From: Alkaliphilus peptidifermentans DSM 18978
GTDB lineage: Bacteria > Bacillota > Clostridia > Peptostreptococcales > Natronincolaceae
Reading direction: 5' to 3'
DNA: 64,000 nucleotides
NCBI RefSeq assembly: GCF_900101495.1
Contig: NZ_FMUS01000008.1
Coordinates: 1 to 64,000 of the forward strand
The translations under genes were made by a program, and so were the position numbers. The notes under the pieces were generated by a model. That model did no database searches. It was not told where the DNA came from and saw only the letters and a list, made by a program, of their open reading frames with translations. Shown piece after piece: positions 1 to 8,708 of this stretch (position 1 is the first letter of the stretch; every line of letters starts with the position of its first letter).

Positions 1-2274
1 CCTTGTGGCTGTTACTATTGCTGAACTGTTGTTTGTGCAGAGGTTACCATAGGTATCTCTTAGTTCTAGTATTGGCTGTTGGGCAAATTGTCCTCCGTTT
101 ACTGCTGGTGCTGTGATGTTTTGTGTAATGCTGATGTTTGTTGCTGTTCCATGGGTTGGAGTGATGGTTAATGTGTTGGTGTCTGGGGTGGTTACTCCGT
201 CTATGCTAAGGCCTATGGTTTGCACTGATGCTCTGTTTAGTGCAAGGTTGGCTTGCGCTACTCCATCTGTAAAGGTTACTGATATTATTTGTCCTGCTCC
301 TCCACTATTAGCATCTAATGGCGTGCCGTTAAAGGTTCCGTAACTGCCCTCTGGTGCTGCCTGTACTCCTGTGATGGTGACATCTTTTGCTCCGTTAAAA
401 TCAGTGTCTATAGAATCGTCGGATTTTTTTACCGTTAAAGTTATTTCATTATTTACTCCTGCTAATGGTGTTGTTGTGCTTGCACCAGCTGTTGCCGTGT
501 GATTTCCTGCTGGGGCTGATACACTTAAACCAAAATCGTCACTTGTTCCAGTCAAGCTACTAATTTTCCTTAAATTACCATGTAATGTTACAATCATAAA
601 ATTGCCGGATGAATCAACAATAAATTTCTTTTCATCTATATTACCCTCAGCTAAAGCAGGAATAATAGTTTCAGTACCTGTAATCCATCCGCTTCCGTAA
701 TTTGCCATAGCGAAAAAATAGCTTTCTGACCAGTCTGCCGCCCATGAATCCATTAATAAATATATATTTGAGTTAACAACATATACACCTACTGGAGCAG
801 TATCTCTCACATTATCAATATATACTTGTTCCCGCTGCCAACTTCCTGACTTATTTGTATGAAGATAAGAAGTAGCGGATATGAACTCCCAGGTATCTGG
901 GTCTTCAAGCAGTTCATAATAAGTAAAGTATAAGACACCGGATCCATCACCCACCAAAGGAGAATAATAGTAGCTTTTTCCTTCTGCAACAGCGTCAACC
1001 AGCTTTTGTGCCAGAGGGAAGGAAGCATCCGCTATGCTCTTATGTGTATAATAATAATTGCCATAATAATCATTTTGGTTGTCTTCCCTGACATAAGAAA
1101 CATGAACTATATCACTTCCATCGATGACAATACGAGGGTCGTGGATTTCATCCGTACCACCCATTGCATCCGATACGATAGAATTAATAACCCAAGAACC
1201 AGAATAATTAGTTGCATAATTTAAATAATTGCCTGTAGAATCCACATATTTATATACCATATGCACAGCACCAGTAGAATCTACAGCAATTGCTGGATCA
1301 TCAAAGTTTCTAGCTCCACTAGGATGGCTATAGGCTTCTATTTCTGTATATTGCCAGCTTATACCATTATATACACCATATTTTATACCTCTATGACTGG
1401 TTACCCCTGAACCTTGATAATGCCTAAAAACTATATGTAGTTTATTATCCGAACTAACTACTAAATCAAGATCGTCAGAAAAACCTGTATCGCCAGTAGC
1501 AGCTGTCGTTATACCGGGCAAAGAGACCCAGTTTATACCGTCCCATTGTTTTACACCTATTTCTGTGCTACTTATCTTATGTGTAAGATAAATAGTCCCA
1601 TCGGTGCCAACAGCCAGTCTGTTAAAAGCCCAAGTATTACTAGAATATGTATGGATTAAAGTTTCCTTTAAGTCTAAAAGAAATGGGTATGTATCTAAAT
1701 TAGAAAACAACATGGTTCTTGTATCTATTATTTCAGACTGATATTCTAATATCCAATTCCCACCCCGTACTGCTGAACCTGTTGCATCCTCAGAAGCAGC
1801 AATATCTGCTCCTGTGATTCGTGCTACCTCTTCTACAAACTGTTTACCTGATTCCTCTTGTGCCACATTACAGCCATATAAAAGAATATCCCCCGTTTCT
1901 TTCAAGCTTTGTCCGATAGTCTCAAGTTCTTCTGAGTAGCTTTCCAAGGTTTTGGAACTCAATACAGCAGTTCCAACACGAATCTCACCGACATCTCCAT
2001 GGGAAATAATGTGAATAGCATCTAAATCCCTCTTATTTTGCAGATACTCTGACATTTGTTCTATTCCATCCTTTTTGGCATCCAGTACCACAGCTTGAAT
2101 CCCTTTAGGAATGGAATCCCTCAATATTTCGTAGTCCTGAAGTGCACCATCTATAAAGGCAATTTCGTCTGCAAAGCTACCATAGACAGTAATGGTACCA
2201 GTTGTCATTAAAGCAATTAACATGAGTATACAGAATGTTAATTTAAGTAAGATTTTTTTATTACAAATATCCAT
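1..2274 (-). CDS. Large secreted DUF4347 / propeller / Ig-like repeat protein (3' end outside window)
   Basis: The minus-strand frame is open from ATG at 2274 to the left edge (758 codons, no stop), so the C-terminus is missing. An AGGAG lies just upstream of the ATG. Residues 1-33 look like a signal peptide (Lys-Lys then a hydrophobic core). Residues about 36-180 match the DUF4347 pattern, with a Ser-His-Gly at 91-93 and Tyr-Gly-Cys-Asn-Val-Ala at 133-138; this His/Cys arrangement resembles clan CD (CHAT/caspase-like) folds, which is my inference. Residues about 195-530 repeat VDSTG/VIDGSD-type turns as in sialidase-like or propeller domains. After about 545 come Ig-like modules ending in a Gln-Pro-x-Leu-x-Leu-Arg-Asp-x-Tyr-Gly-Asn motif common in giant bacterial surface proteins. 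Likely a cell-surface adhesin or enzyme; substrate unknown. No sorting signal can be judged because the end is cut. Confidence 0.8.
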   Translation of the reverse strand, partial: MDICNKKILLKLTFCILMLIALMTTGTITVYGSFADEIAFIDGALQDYEILRDSIPKGIQAVVLDAKKDGIEQMSEYLQNKRDLDAIHIISHGDVGEIRVGTAVLSSKTLESYSEELETIGQSLKETGDILLYGCNVAQEESGKQFVEEVARITGADIAASEDATGSAVRGGNWILEYQSEIIDTRTMLFSNLDTYPFLLDLKETLIHTYSSNTWAFNRLAVGTDGTIYLTHKISSTEIGVKQWDGINWVSLPGITTAATGDTGFSDDLDLVVSSDNKLHIVFRHYQGSGVTSHRGIKYGVYNGISWQYTEIEAYSHPSGARNFDDPAIAVDSTGAVHMVYKYVDSTGNYLNYATNYSGSWVINSIVSDAMGGTDEIHDPRIVIDGSDIVHVSYVREDNQNDYYGNYYYTHKSIADASFPLAQKLVDAVAEGKSYYYSPLVGDGSGVLYFTYYELLEDPDTWEFISATSYLHTNKSGSWQREQVYIDNVRDTAPVGVYVVNSNIYLLMDSWAADWSESYFFAMANYGSGWITGTETIIPALAEGNIDEKKFIVDSSGNFMIVTLHGNLRKISSLTGTSDDFGLSVSAPAGNHTATAGASTTTPLAGVNNEITLTVKKSDDSIDTDFNGAKDVTITGVQAAPEGSYGTFNGTPLDANSGGAGQIISVTFTDGVAQANLALNRASVQTIGLSIDGVTTPDTNTLTITPTHGTATNISITQNITAPAVNGGQFAQQPILELRDTYGNLCTNNSSAIVTATR

Positions 2275-2369
2275 CTTATCAACTCCTCTTAAAGTGTAGA
2301 TATAGCTTAAAACTTCTTGTTGCAAGTTATCTTTACTGTGAAAATATAATCTTTCTTTCCTCCGCAGAA

Positions 2370-3641
2370 TCAGAAAGCCTTCTGCTTCTCTTCAATATTT
2401 CTACTTAGTGCAAGGCAGATATTCAAAATATCCTCCGAAGAAAAATTTTGCTGGAGTTTTTTCTTTAGCTTTTTATAGTATGAAAACCTAAGCATTGAAT
2501 ATTCTTCGATTTCTTTTATATATTTCTTGCTAAACATTTTTCTATTCTTTGAAATAGCTTCGAATATCATTATAAGACAGCTATCATGTATAACACCCTT
2601 TAATCTTTCTGCGTCACCTGTTGAAAAAATGTCCGAATCCATTAATATTTCTTCTATAAACCAAAATAATTTATTAGTAAGCTTATCTAAGGTAAATTTA
2701 TTTACTAATTGACTGAAAATTGTAGAATGTTGATTTTCATAATCAGCCTTCATATCCTGTAAATCGTCAATAATTTGTAGGAAAACTCCATACCCGAATA
2801 GAAATTTTGCTTCCTTTTTCGAAAGCTGACCCTTTACCAAATAGCCATCAGCCAAAACTGAGGTTCCACCCTTTTCAAAGGTAGTACCTAAGATATCTCT
2901 TTCATAAGGGGTAGTCTCAGCTCTTTGCTGGCTTAAACTTTTTTCTTGAGCAGAATGAATTGACACAAGACTATCAAAAACCTGTTGATAATCTAATCTA
3001 GGAAATTGGCCTTCTATTTTTTTAACTAACTGGTATATACGCTCTTGGTTTTTACTTATAGCCCTTTCATTTTCGCCAGATAACCAACCTTTAAATTTCT
3101 TATTAAAGCTATGCTTATCATTAATGTGTACATCAGGATCATCTAAGTAATTATCACTGTATGGATATAACATACTATAGGCAAATACTGATGGAGTTAA
3201 ATCAACCTCAATGTCAAACAAAATCTGCAAACTATTCATTATCCATACATTCCTAATGGCTTGAAAAACGTCATGAACATCTAGCTCTGGATCAAAGCTC
3301 CTTACTTCTCTAATAAATAAGTCTGTAATATTAGAGTAGCCTTTACTGGTAAAGAATTCTATTGTTTTATTCTCATAGCCAGCAACATTAAGCTCCAATT
3401 CATTTATTAAGGTGGTTATTCTATTGCTCCATGCATTTAATTGTCCTTCTTCCTTTGGCATTTCCTTTAATACCTTGAATAATTCTTTTCTGAAAACCTC
3501 TATTTTCTTTTCATTGTCCAGCTTATCTCTTAAACTAATTCGTTGTTGAAAAATTGGAAAATCCGACTTGGTTTCCCACCAAATAGATAAGTATTCCTGC
3601 TTCAAATCCCTTACTAGCTCTTTAATATCAAGACTTTCCAT
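2370..3641 (-). CDS. Polyprenyl synthetase-fold (class I isoprenoid enzyme-like) protein
   Basis: About 423 residues. Two acid motifs typical of trans-prenyltransferases or class I isoprenoid enzymes are visible: Asp-Asn-Tyr-Leu-Asp-Asp near residue 163 and Asp-Asp-Leu-Gln-Asp near residue 292 (numbered from the start chosen here); both would bind Mg-diphosphate. The second matches DDxxD exactly; the first is a variant. The N-terminal 130 residues and the Lys-rich C-terminus are less familiar, and I cannot say which substrate is used or whether it is a synthase or cyclase. The frame also opens at ATG 3656, but the ATG at 3641 has a GGTGATAG-type ribosome site and is preferred. It runs in the same direction as the DUF4347 gene, 95 bases upstream of it, so co-transcription is possible. 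No other isoprenoid gene is nearby. Confidence 0.65.
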   Translation of the reverse strand: MESLDIKELVRDLKQEYLSIWWETKSDFPIFQQRISLRDKLDNEKKIEVFRKELFKVLKEMPKEEGQLNAWSNRITTLINELELNVAGYENKTIEFFTSKGYSNITDLFIREVRSFDPELDVHDVFQAIRNVWIMNSLQILFDIEVDLTPSVFAYSMLYPYSDNYLDDPDVHINDKHSFNKKFKGWLSGENERAISKNQERIYQLVKKIEGQFPRLDYQQVFDSLVSIHSAQEKSLSQQRAETTPYERDILGTTFEKGGTSVLADGYLVKGQLSKKEAKFLFGYGVFLQIIDDLQDMKADYENQHSTIFSQLVNKFTLDKLTNKLFWFIEEILMDSDIFSTGDAERLKGVIHDSCLIMIFEAISKNRKMFSKKYIKEIEEYSMLRFSYYKKLKKKLQQNFSSEDILNICLALSRNIEEKQKAF

Positions 3642-3753
3642 TCTATCACCATCCAATTGCCCTATATAGTTTTATGTAGTATTTTGTCTGCAATTAACCT
3701 ACATTTTCTGATAATATTCTACATCTCTAAAGGAACTCCTCTATATAAAGGCT

Positions 3754-5289
3754 TTATTTTCTCTTTGTATTGGTCCTTCTTCCATTCTTTCGATTATCAA
3801 AGGGTTTTTTCTTTCCTTTGTCACCTTCAGAGTAAAATCCTTTATCCTTAGATGGCTTTCCTTGTTTTTCATATTTTTCTCCGCCATATTGCTTATCTCT
3901 TTTATCCTTAGAAGATTTATCAAAGCCTCTATTTTTATCTCTACTGGTTTTAAAATCTTTTTTATCGCTTTTATCCTCTTTATAGGGTTTTCTAAAGTCC
4001 TTTTTATCACCTTTATCCTCTTTATAGGGTTTTCTAAAGTCCTTTTTACCACTTTTGTCTTCTTTATAGGGCTTTTTATAATCTTTTTTTCCACCTTTAC
4101 TGTCTCTGGTTGGCTTCTTATACTCGCCTTTATCTCTTTTGCTTACTGGTTTATTAAACTCTTCATTATCTACTGCATCTCCGAAACGCCGGCGTTTAAT
4201 AGTCATACGTATTCCTTTTTCTATTTCCCCTAAGGTACCTCTGTCTTTTGGAGTTATAAAGGTAACTGCAACACCCACCTGTCCAGCACGACCTGTTCGT
4301 CCTATGCGATGTATATAGCTTTCAGTATCCTGTGCTATGTCATAGTTAAAGACATGGGTAACTCCCTCTATATCAAGTCCACGGGCAGCTACATCTGTTG
4401 CAATTAAAAGCTGTATTTTAGCTTTTCTAAAGGAATTCATTACCTTCTCTCGCTTCGCCTGGGTTAAGTCTCCATGTAGTTCATCACACTTATAGCCAAG
4501 ATTATATAAGGCTTCATTTAAAGCTTTAGCTCTTCGCTTAGTACGACAAAAAATAATAGCCAGAAATGGTTCATACTCATCCAATACACTACATAAAGCA
4601 TCCTGCTTTGATCTATCGGTAGTCTCTATTACTTCTTGCCTAATTTCCTTTAAGGTTATATTTTTACCCTCCACAGATACCTGAGTTGGATTATTCATAT
4701 ATTTATTGGCTAGTTTCCTAATTTCCTGTGGCATTGTTGCTGAGAAAAAAGCTGTTTGTCGCTCTTTTGGGGTGTGAAATACTATTTGTTCTACATCCTG
4801 TAAAAATCCCATATGAAGCATTTGATCTGCCTCATCTAATATAAGTATTTTTAATTTACTAAGATTAATACTTTTTCGTCTTATATGATCTAGTAACCTC
4901 CCAGGGGTACCTACTACTAAATGTGTACTTCCCTTTAATCTTCTTAATTGTTTTTCCACATCCTGCCCCCCATAAGCTGCCAGTAGATTTAATCCTTTTA
5001 CAGAAGATAATTTCTTTGCTTCAGAGGTAATTTGTATTGCTAGCTCACGGGTGGGGGTAACTATAAGGGCTTGGACGTTATGATCATTTCGATCTATCAT
5101 TTCCATAATTGGTAACAGAAAAGCAAGGGTTTTACCGGTTCCAGTTTGGGCTTGAGCTATTACATCTCTTCCAGATAATAATATCGGAATTGTTTGGGTC
5201 TGAATTGAGGTTGGTTCAGTTATACCATTTTCTATCAACTGTGTTTCATGCTCTTCACTAACTCCCAGTTTTGCAAATTTATTAGTCAT
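3754..5289 (-). CDS. DEAD-box ATP-dependent RNA helicase (CshA/DeaD type)
   Basis: 511 residues with all helicase motifs in order: Q motif around 23-36, motif I AQTGTGKT 46-53, PTREL 79-83, TPGR 128-131, DEAD 152-155, SAT 183-185, and the [10 protein letters not shown] motif near 330. It unwinds RNA with ATP in the cytoplasm, in ribosome assembly or the RNA degradosome by family precedent. From about residue 385 the protein becomes a Lys/Asp/Gly-rich tail containing three 14-residue tandem repeats (401-442), a basic, disordered RNA-binding tail as in CshA/CsdA proteins. It stands alone, divergent from plsY with a 236-base intergenic region. Start ATG 5289 is preceded by a GGAGTTAGG-like site. 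Confidence 0.93.
   Translation of the reverse strand: MTNKFAKLGVSEEHETQLIENGITEPTSIQTQTIPILLSGRDVIAQAQTGTGKTLAFLLPIMEMIDRNDHNVQALIVTPTRELAIQITSEAKKLSSVKGLNLLAAYGGQDVEKQLRRLKGSTHLVVGTPGRLLDHIRRKSINLSKLKILILDEADQMLHMGFLQDVEQIVFHTPKERQTAFFSATMPQEIRKLANKYMNNPTQVSVEGKNITLKEIRQEVIETTDRSKQDALCSVLDEYEPFLAIIFCRTKRRAKALNEALYNLGYKCDELHGDLTQAKREKVMNSFRKAKIQLLIATDVAARGLDIEGVTHVFNYDIAQDTESYIHRIGRTGRAGQVGVAVTFITPKDRGTLGEIEKGIRMTIKRRRFGDAVDNEEFNKPVSKRDKGEYKKPTRDSKGGKKDYKKPYKEDKSGKKDFRKPYKEDKGDKKDFRKPYKEDKSDKKDFKTSRDKNRGFDKSSKDKRDKQYGGEKYEKQGKPSKDKGFYSEGDKGKKKPFDNRKNGRRTNTKRK
3949..4089 (-). repeat. 42-bp tandem repeat inside the helicase tail (three units plus a partial)
   Basis: Three consecutive units of 14 codons (pattern KKDF/Y-x-KPYKEDK-x-x) and five codons of a fourth encode residues 401-447 of the DEAD-box helicase. 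The repeats are nearly identical at DNA level, so the copy number could vary between strains without breaking the frame. Confidence 0.85.
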
Positions 5290-5525
5290 ATGCCTAACTC
5301 CTTTATTTTTTATTTTTCTTTCGTTTCAGTAGATTATGTATCTATATAAGATGTTTATTAACTTTAAATATTATTTAAAATTTTACCATTCTTATTTAGT
5401 ATGCATTTTTTATTATATCCTAATGATACGTAATTTGATATAATTAAGACACCTGTGCCACAAAATTATCTTTGCTTATTATGATTGCTTACAAATGATA
5501 TTTTACAAAAGTGAGGGATAATTTA

Positions 5526-6146
5526 ATGTTTATCTATATTATCACAATTTTAGCAGGTTATATTCTGGGTTGCTTTCAATCCTCCTTCATTCTAAGCAAG
5601 GGTCTAAAGCAGGTAGATATCAGAAACTTAGGAAATGGTAATGCTGGTGCTTCAAATGCAGTTATTTCTTTAGGCTGGAAATTCGGTTTACTTGTAGCTC
5701 TACTGGATATTTTAAAAGCAATTATATCTTTATATCTAATCAAATATCTTTATTATGGGAATGTACCTTCTTCTCAGCTTACTTTTTTACTTTACTTAAA
5801 TGGATTATTCGTTATTTTAGGTCATAACTATCCCTTTTTTATGGGATTTAAGGGCGGTAAAGGTACAGCCTCTTTAATAGGTATGCTTATGATGATAAAT
5901 TTTTCTGTTGCTATAATATGTATTTTTATTATTTTTATAATTACGATTATTACCAATTATATAGCCCTCGGCACCATTGGACTGGTCATCTTTTTTGTTT
6001 TTTTAACCATCTATTTAGATTATGGTATTCCTTCGATAATTATATCTATTTTGATTGCAGCCATGAGTATTTATAAGCATCTTCCTAATGTGAAAAGGAT
6101 TAGAGAGGGAAAAGAAATAGGCTTAAGGAAGGCCATGAAAAAATAA
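5526..6146 (+). CDS. plsY: Glycerol-3-phosphate acyltransferase PlsY-like
   Basis: About 206 residues, a polytopic membrane protein with the PlsY signatures: a GlnGlySer/SerSerPhe-type turn near residue 18, the NLGNGNAGASN loop near 35-45, and GHNYPFFMGFKGGKGTA near 100-116 (glycine-rich acyl-phosphate/G3P site). PlsY acylates sn-glycerol-3-phosphate with acyl-phosphate, the first step of phospholipid synthesis. The frame can start at GTG 5511, but the ATG at 5526 is placed 9 bases after GAGGG and fits the family start better. A terminator hairpin follows. The motif is NLGNGNAG rather than the commonest NIGATN, as in divergent clostridial paralogues, so it may be a second PlsY copy; I cannot test that here. 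Confidence 0.85.
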   Translation: MFIYIITILAGYILGCFQSSFILSKGLKQVDIRNLGNGNAGASNAVISLGWKFGLLVALLDILKAIISLYLIKYLYYGNVPSSQLTFLLYLNGLFVILGHNYPFFMGFKGGKGTASLIGMLMMINFSVAIICIFIIFIITIITNYIALGTIGLVIFFVFLTIYLDYGIPSIIISILIAAMSIYKHLPNVKRIREGKEIGLRKAMKK

Positions 6147-6164
6147 TACTTTTTTATCAACTAA

Positions 6165-6205
6165 AAACAGCCAATTCAATTATAACCGTTGAATTGGCTG
6201 TAGGT
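6165..6205. terminator. Bidirectional terminator between plsY and kynU
   Basis: Perfect 11-bp stem AGCCAATTCAA / TTGAATTGGCT (6169-6179 and 6189-6199) with T-rich flanks on both sides, between two convergent genes. Confidence 0.8.
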
Positions 6206-6210
6206 GTTTT

Positions 6211-7494
6211 CTAAGCAATTACTCCCCTTTTATTTGAGTAGTTTTTATAAATCTCTTTGTCCATAACTTCCTTTATTACTGATACAACCTTCCATACCTC
6301 TTTATAGGATACATATAATGCCACTGGGGCTAATCTTATTATATTAGGATATCTAAAATCAGGCACTATCCCTAAATCCTTTAAGGCCTCATTAATTCTA
6401 ATGGCCTCCTCATGCTCTAGGGCAACGTGTCCTCCTCTTTTGTTGTTTTCCCTTGGAGTCCCAATTTTAAATCCATATTTGTATAATTCATTATCTATTA
6501 GATACATAAGGTATCCAGTAAGATTAAGGGATTTTTCTCTTATCCTTTCTATCCCTATCTCGTTAAACATTTTTAATGAGCCCTCTAAAGGCGCCATACT
6601 TAAAATGTGCGAGGTTCCTATTTGCCAACCCCCAACATTGTTTGCTGACTCAAAATTATTAGATAAGTCAAATTGCTTTTCTTTAAAATAACCATACCAA
6701 CCTGCCAGACCTGGTTCTTTATCAAAGTGACAACTGTTTATATACATGCTGGCAGCTCCACCAGGTCCATTGTTTACATATTTATAATTACACCAGAAAG
6801 CAAAGTCTACTCCCCATTCAGATAATTTATGGGGTATTGCACCAACAGAATGACAGCAGTCGAATCCAATAATGATTCCTCTTTTATGTGCCTCCTTAGT
6901 TAGATACTCCATATCTAAAAGCTGTCCACTTCTATACAATACTGAAGGAAGCATAATTAATGCAATTTCTTCACTCATGTTATTAACAATTTCATCCTCA
7001 TCTATTGTTTTTTCATCCTTGCTTTCAACAATTACAAGGTACTCATTTGGGTCTAATCCCTTAAGCTTTAGCTGGCTTTCAATGGCATATCTATCTGATG
7101 GAAAGGTTAGTGAATCCATCAAAATTTTATTTCTTTTACCACTTGGTTGAAAGAAGGTAGATACTAGAGAATGGAGATTTACAGTTGTAGATGAATGAAT
7201 TATTACCTCATCTTGGCGGGCTCCAACTAGTGCTGCCTGCAATTTACCTAGCTCTTCTGGGTAGTAAATCCATGGGATTTCAGCTTTAGACCAACCATTA
7301 ATCCCGAAATTTTTCCACTCATCCATCACCCTCAATAGGGTTTTTTCAGCATCCTTTGACATTAACCCCAGTGAATTTCCATCCATGTATATTTCGTCTT
7401 TATTTAAGTAGAACCGATTTCTTGTATCCTTTAATGGATCTAAGCTATCTAATTTGTTAGCATATTCTTCCCCCAGCTCATATTTAAGCACCAT
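6211..7494 (-). CDS. kynU: Kynureninase
   Basis: About 427 residues of a PLP fold-type I enzyme. Kynureninase marks visible: YMDGNSLG near the N-terminus, FPSDRYA, GFDCCHSVG with the PLP-pairing Asp, and CNYKYVNNGPGG with the Schiff-base Lys (K238 from this start). The enzyme cleaves L-kynurenine to anthranilate and alanine. The frame extends to ATG 7509, but that stretch contains the GGAGG ribosome site for the ATG at 7494, so 7494 is preferred. No tryptophan dioxygenase or formamidase is adjacent, and it is transcribed away from the YciI gene. With the T-box controlled trpB 11 kb away it may feed anthranilate back to tryptophan, but anthranilate-to-indole genes are absent here. Confidence 0.92.
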   Translation of the reverse strand: MVLKYELGEEYANKLDSLDPLKDTRNRFYLNKDEIYMDGNSLGLMSKDAEKTLLRVMDEWKNFGINGWSKAEIPWIYYPEELGKLQAALVGARQDEVIIHSSTTVNLHSLVSTFFQPSGKRNKILMDSLTFPSDRYAIESQLKLKGLDPNEYLVIVESKDEKTIDEDEIVNNMSEEIALIMLPSVLYRSGQLLDMEYLTKEAHKRGIIIGFDCCHSVGAIPHKLSEWGVDFAFWCNYKYVNNGPGGAASMYINSCHFDKEPGLAGWYGYFKEKQFDLSNNFESANNVGGWQIGTSHILSMAPLEGSLKMFNEIGIERIREKSLNLTGYLMYLIDNELYKYGFKIGTPRENNKRGGHVALEHEEAIRINEALKDLGIVPDFRYPNIIRLAPVALYVSYKEVWKVVSVIKEVMDKEIYKNYSNKRGVIA

Positions 7495-7633
7495 CAGCAA
7501 TTCCTCCATTCTAAAGAAGTTTTCTTCTTAAATAGATTATATACTAATAAACTTTTTCAATGCAAATACGTACTAATTTAATATAGCAAGAAAGTATAAT
7601 ACCATATATAATTAAAGAATAGGAGGTGAAATA

Positions 7634-7897
7634 ATGATACTATATGCTGCAATTCTTGAAACTATCGACCCTGCAAAGGATGCTGAGTTACTTACTGTAC
7701 ACAAAGCATACTTACAAAAATATATTGATGATGGGAAAATTTATGCAAAGGGCCCCTTTACCGACCATTCAGGTGGTTTAGTTATATATAAGGTAGCTTC
7801 CTTTGATGAAGCAAAAACCCTGGCAGAAAACGATCCTGCTGTATTACACAAATCTCGCAAATTGACACTCCGGGAATGGCGAAGTAATATTGAGTAA
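7634..7897 (+). CDS. YciI-like protein
   Basis: 87 residues with the YCII-related fold pattern: an N-terminal strand, a His followed by a helix (TVHKAYL near 22-28), then KGPFTDHSGG and the ENDP turn, which matches the conserved His/Asp pocket of the family. These small ferredoxin-fold proteins are often dehalogenase-like or of unknown activity. A strong AGGAGGTGA lies 5 bases before ATG. It is divergent from kynU across 139 bases, so the two may share a control region; no experimental role can be given. Confidence 0.8.
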   Translation: MILYAAILETIDPAKDAELLTVHKAYLQKYIDDGKIYAKGPFTDHSGGLVIYKVASFDEAKTLAENDPAVLHKSRKLTLREWRSNIE

Positions 7898-8050
7898 TAA
7901 TGGCTAACTTACAATAAGTTACTTTATCCCCTCTATTTACTATCCTTGTAACTTAGAAAAGACTTTCATTAATTTAAATAATGAATTATAATTATAAAGC
8001 AGTGTATATTACAAGCTAGTGTTTACTTCAAGGAGTTGAAATATGAATAT

Positions 8051-8665
8051 ATGAGCACAAAATATATTTACCTAATATTTTCGAAAACTGGAACATGGCT
8101 TTCTAAGACCATTCATGCAGTTGATAAAACTAAATATGTTCATTCCTCCATTTCCTTTGATTGTAATTTTAATAGGATGTATTCCTTTGGAAGAACAAAT
8201 CCAAGCAACCCATTTTCTGGTGGATTCGTGGAGGAAAGTCTTTTCGATGGTGTTTACAAGAGGTTTCCCTTTAGTAATTGTTTAATCTATCGAATTCCAG
8301 TAACAGAAGATCAGTATAATCTTATGTTAAATGAGGTTGAAGGCTTTATGAGGGAAAAGAAGAAATATAGATATAATTTTTTAGGCTTATTTGCCGTTTT
8401 GCTTAACAAGCCTTTTAAGAGAAAATATCATTATTTCTGTTCTCAATTTGTATCGGAGTTATTAATAAAAGGCAACATTTATAATTCAAATAGACCTCCA
8501 GAGCTTATAAAGACAAATGACTTGTTTTTCGTTGATAATGCAGAGGTTTTTTACGAAGGCTTTGTTTATGAATGTAAAAAGTTTAATGAAATATATCCTT
8601 TATCTGATAATTTTACTGCCGACGCAATAAACCTTACAACCCACGAAATACCTATTTCGATTTAA
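8051..8665 (+). CDS. Permuted NlpC/P60-like cysteine hydrolase (cytoplasmic)
   Basis: About 204 residues without signal peptide. A His in YVHSSISF (residue 31) followed later by YFCSQFVSELL (Cys130) gives the His-before-Cys order of circularly permuted papain-like (NlpC/P60, YiiX-type) enzymes. Likely an amidase or thioesterase-like protein; substrate unknown. The AGGAG at 8031-8035 sits directly against an in-frame TTG (8036) and 15 bases from the ATG at 8051; neither spacing is ideal, and ATG 8051 is my choice because TTG would overlap the ribosome site. A terminator follows at once. Confidence 0.7.
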   Translation: MSTKYIYLIFSKTGTWLSKTIHAVDKTKYVHSSISFDCNFNRMYSFGRTNPSNPFSGGFVEESLFDGVYKRFPFSNCLIYRIPVTEDQYNLMLNEVEGFMREKKKYRYNFLGLFAVLLNKPFKRKYHYFCSQFVSELLIKGNIYNSNRPPELIKTNDLFFVDNAEVFYEGFVYECKKFNEIYPLSDNFTADAINLTTHEIPISI

Positions 8666-8670
8666 AATGC

Positions 8671-8708
8671 AAAACGTCGTTAACAGTTGTCAACGACGTT
8701 TTTTTTAT
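8671..8708. terminator. Terminator, convergent genes
   Basis: Stem AACGTCGTT / AACGACGTT (8673-8681, 8692-8700) followed by eight T on the plus strand; the A-rich left flank can serve the minus strand too. Confidence 0.85.

Noticed and set aside
113-343. Plus-strand 76-codon ORF
   Set aside because: Antisense to the open DUF4347 gene, whose frame runs through unbroken.
3741-4094. 117-codon minus-strand ORF rich in Lys/Ile
   Set aside because: Shifted-frame shadow of the repetitive helicase tail.
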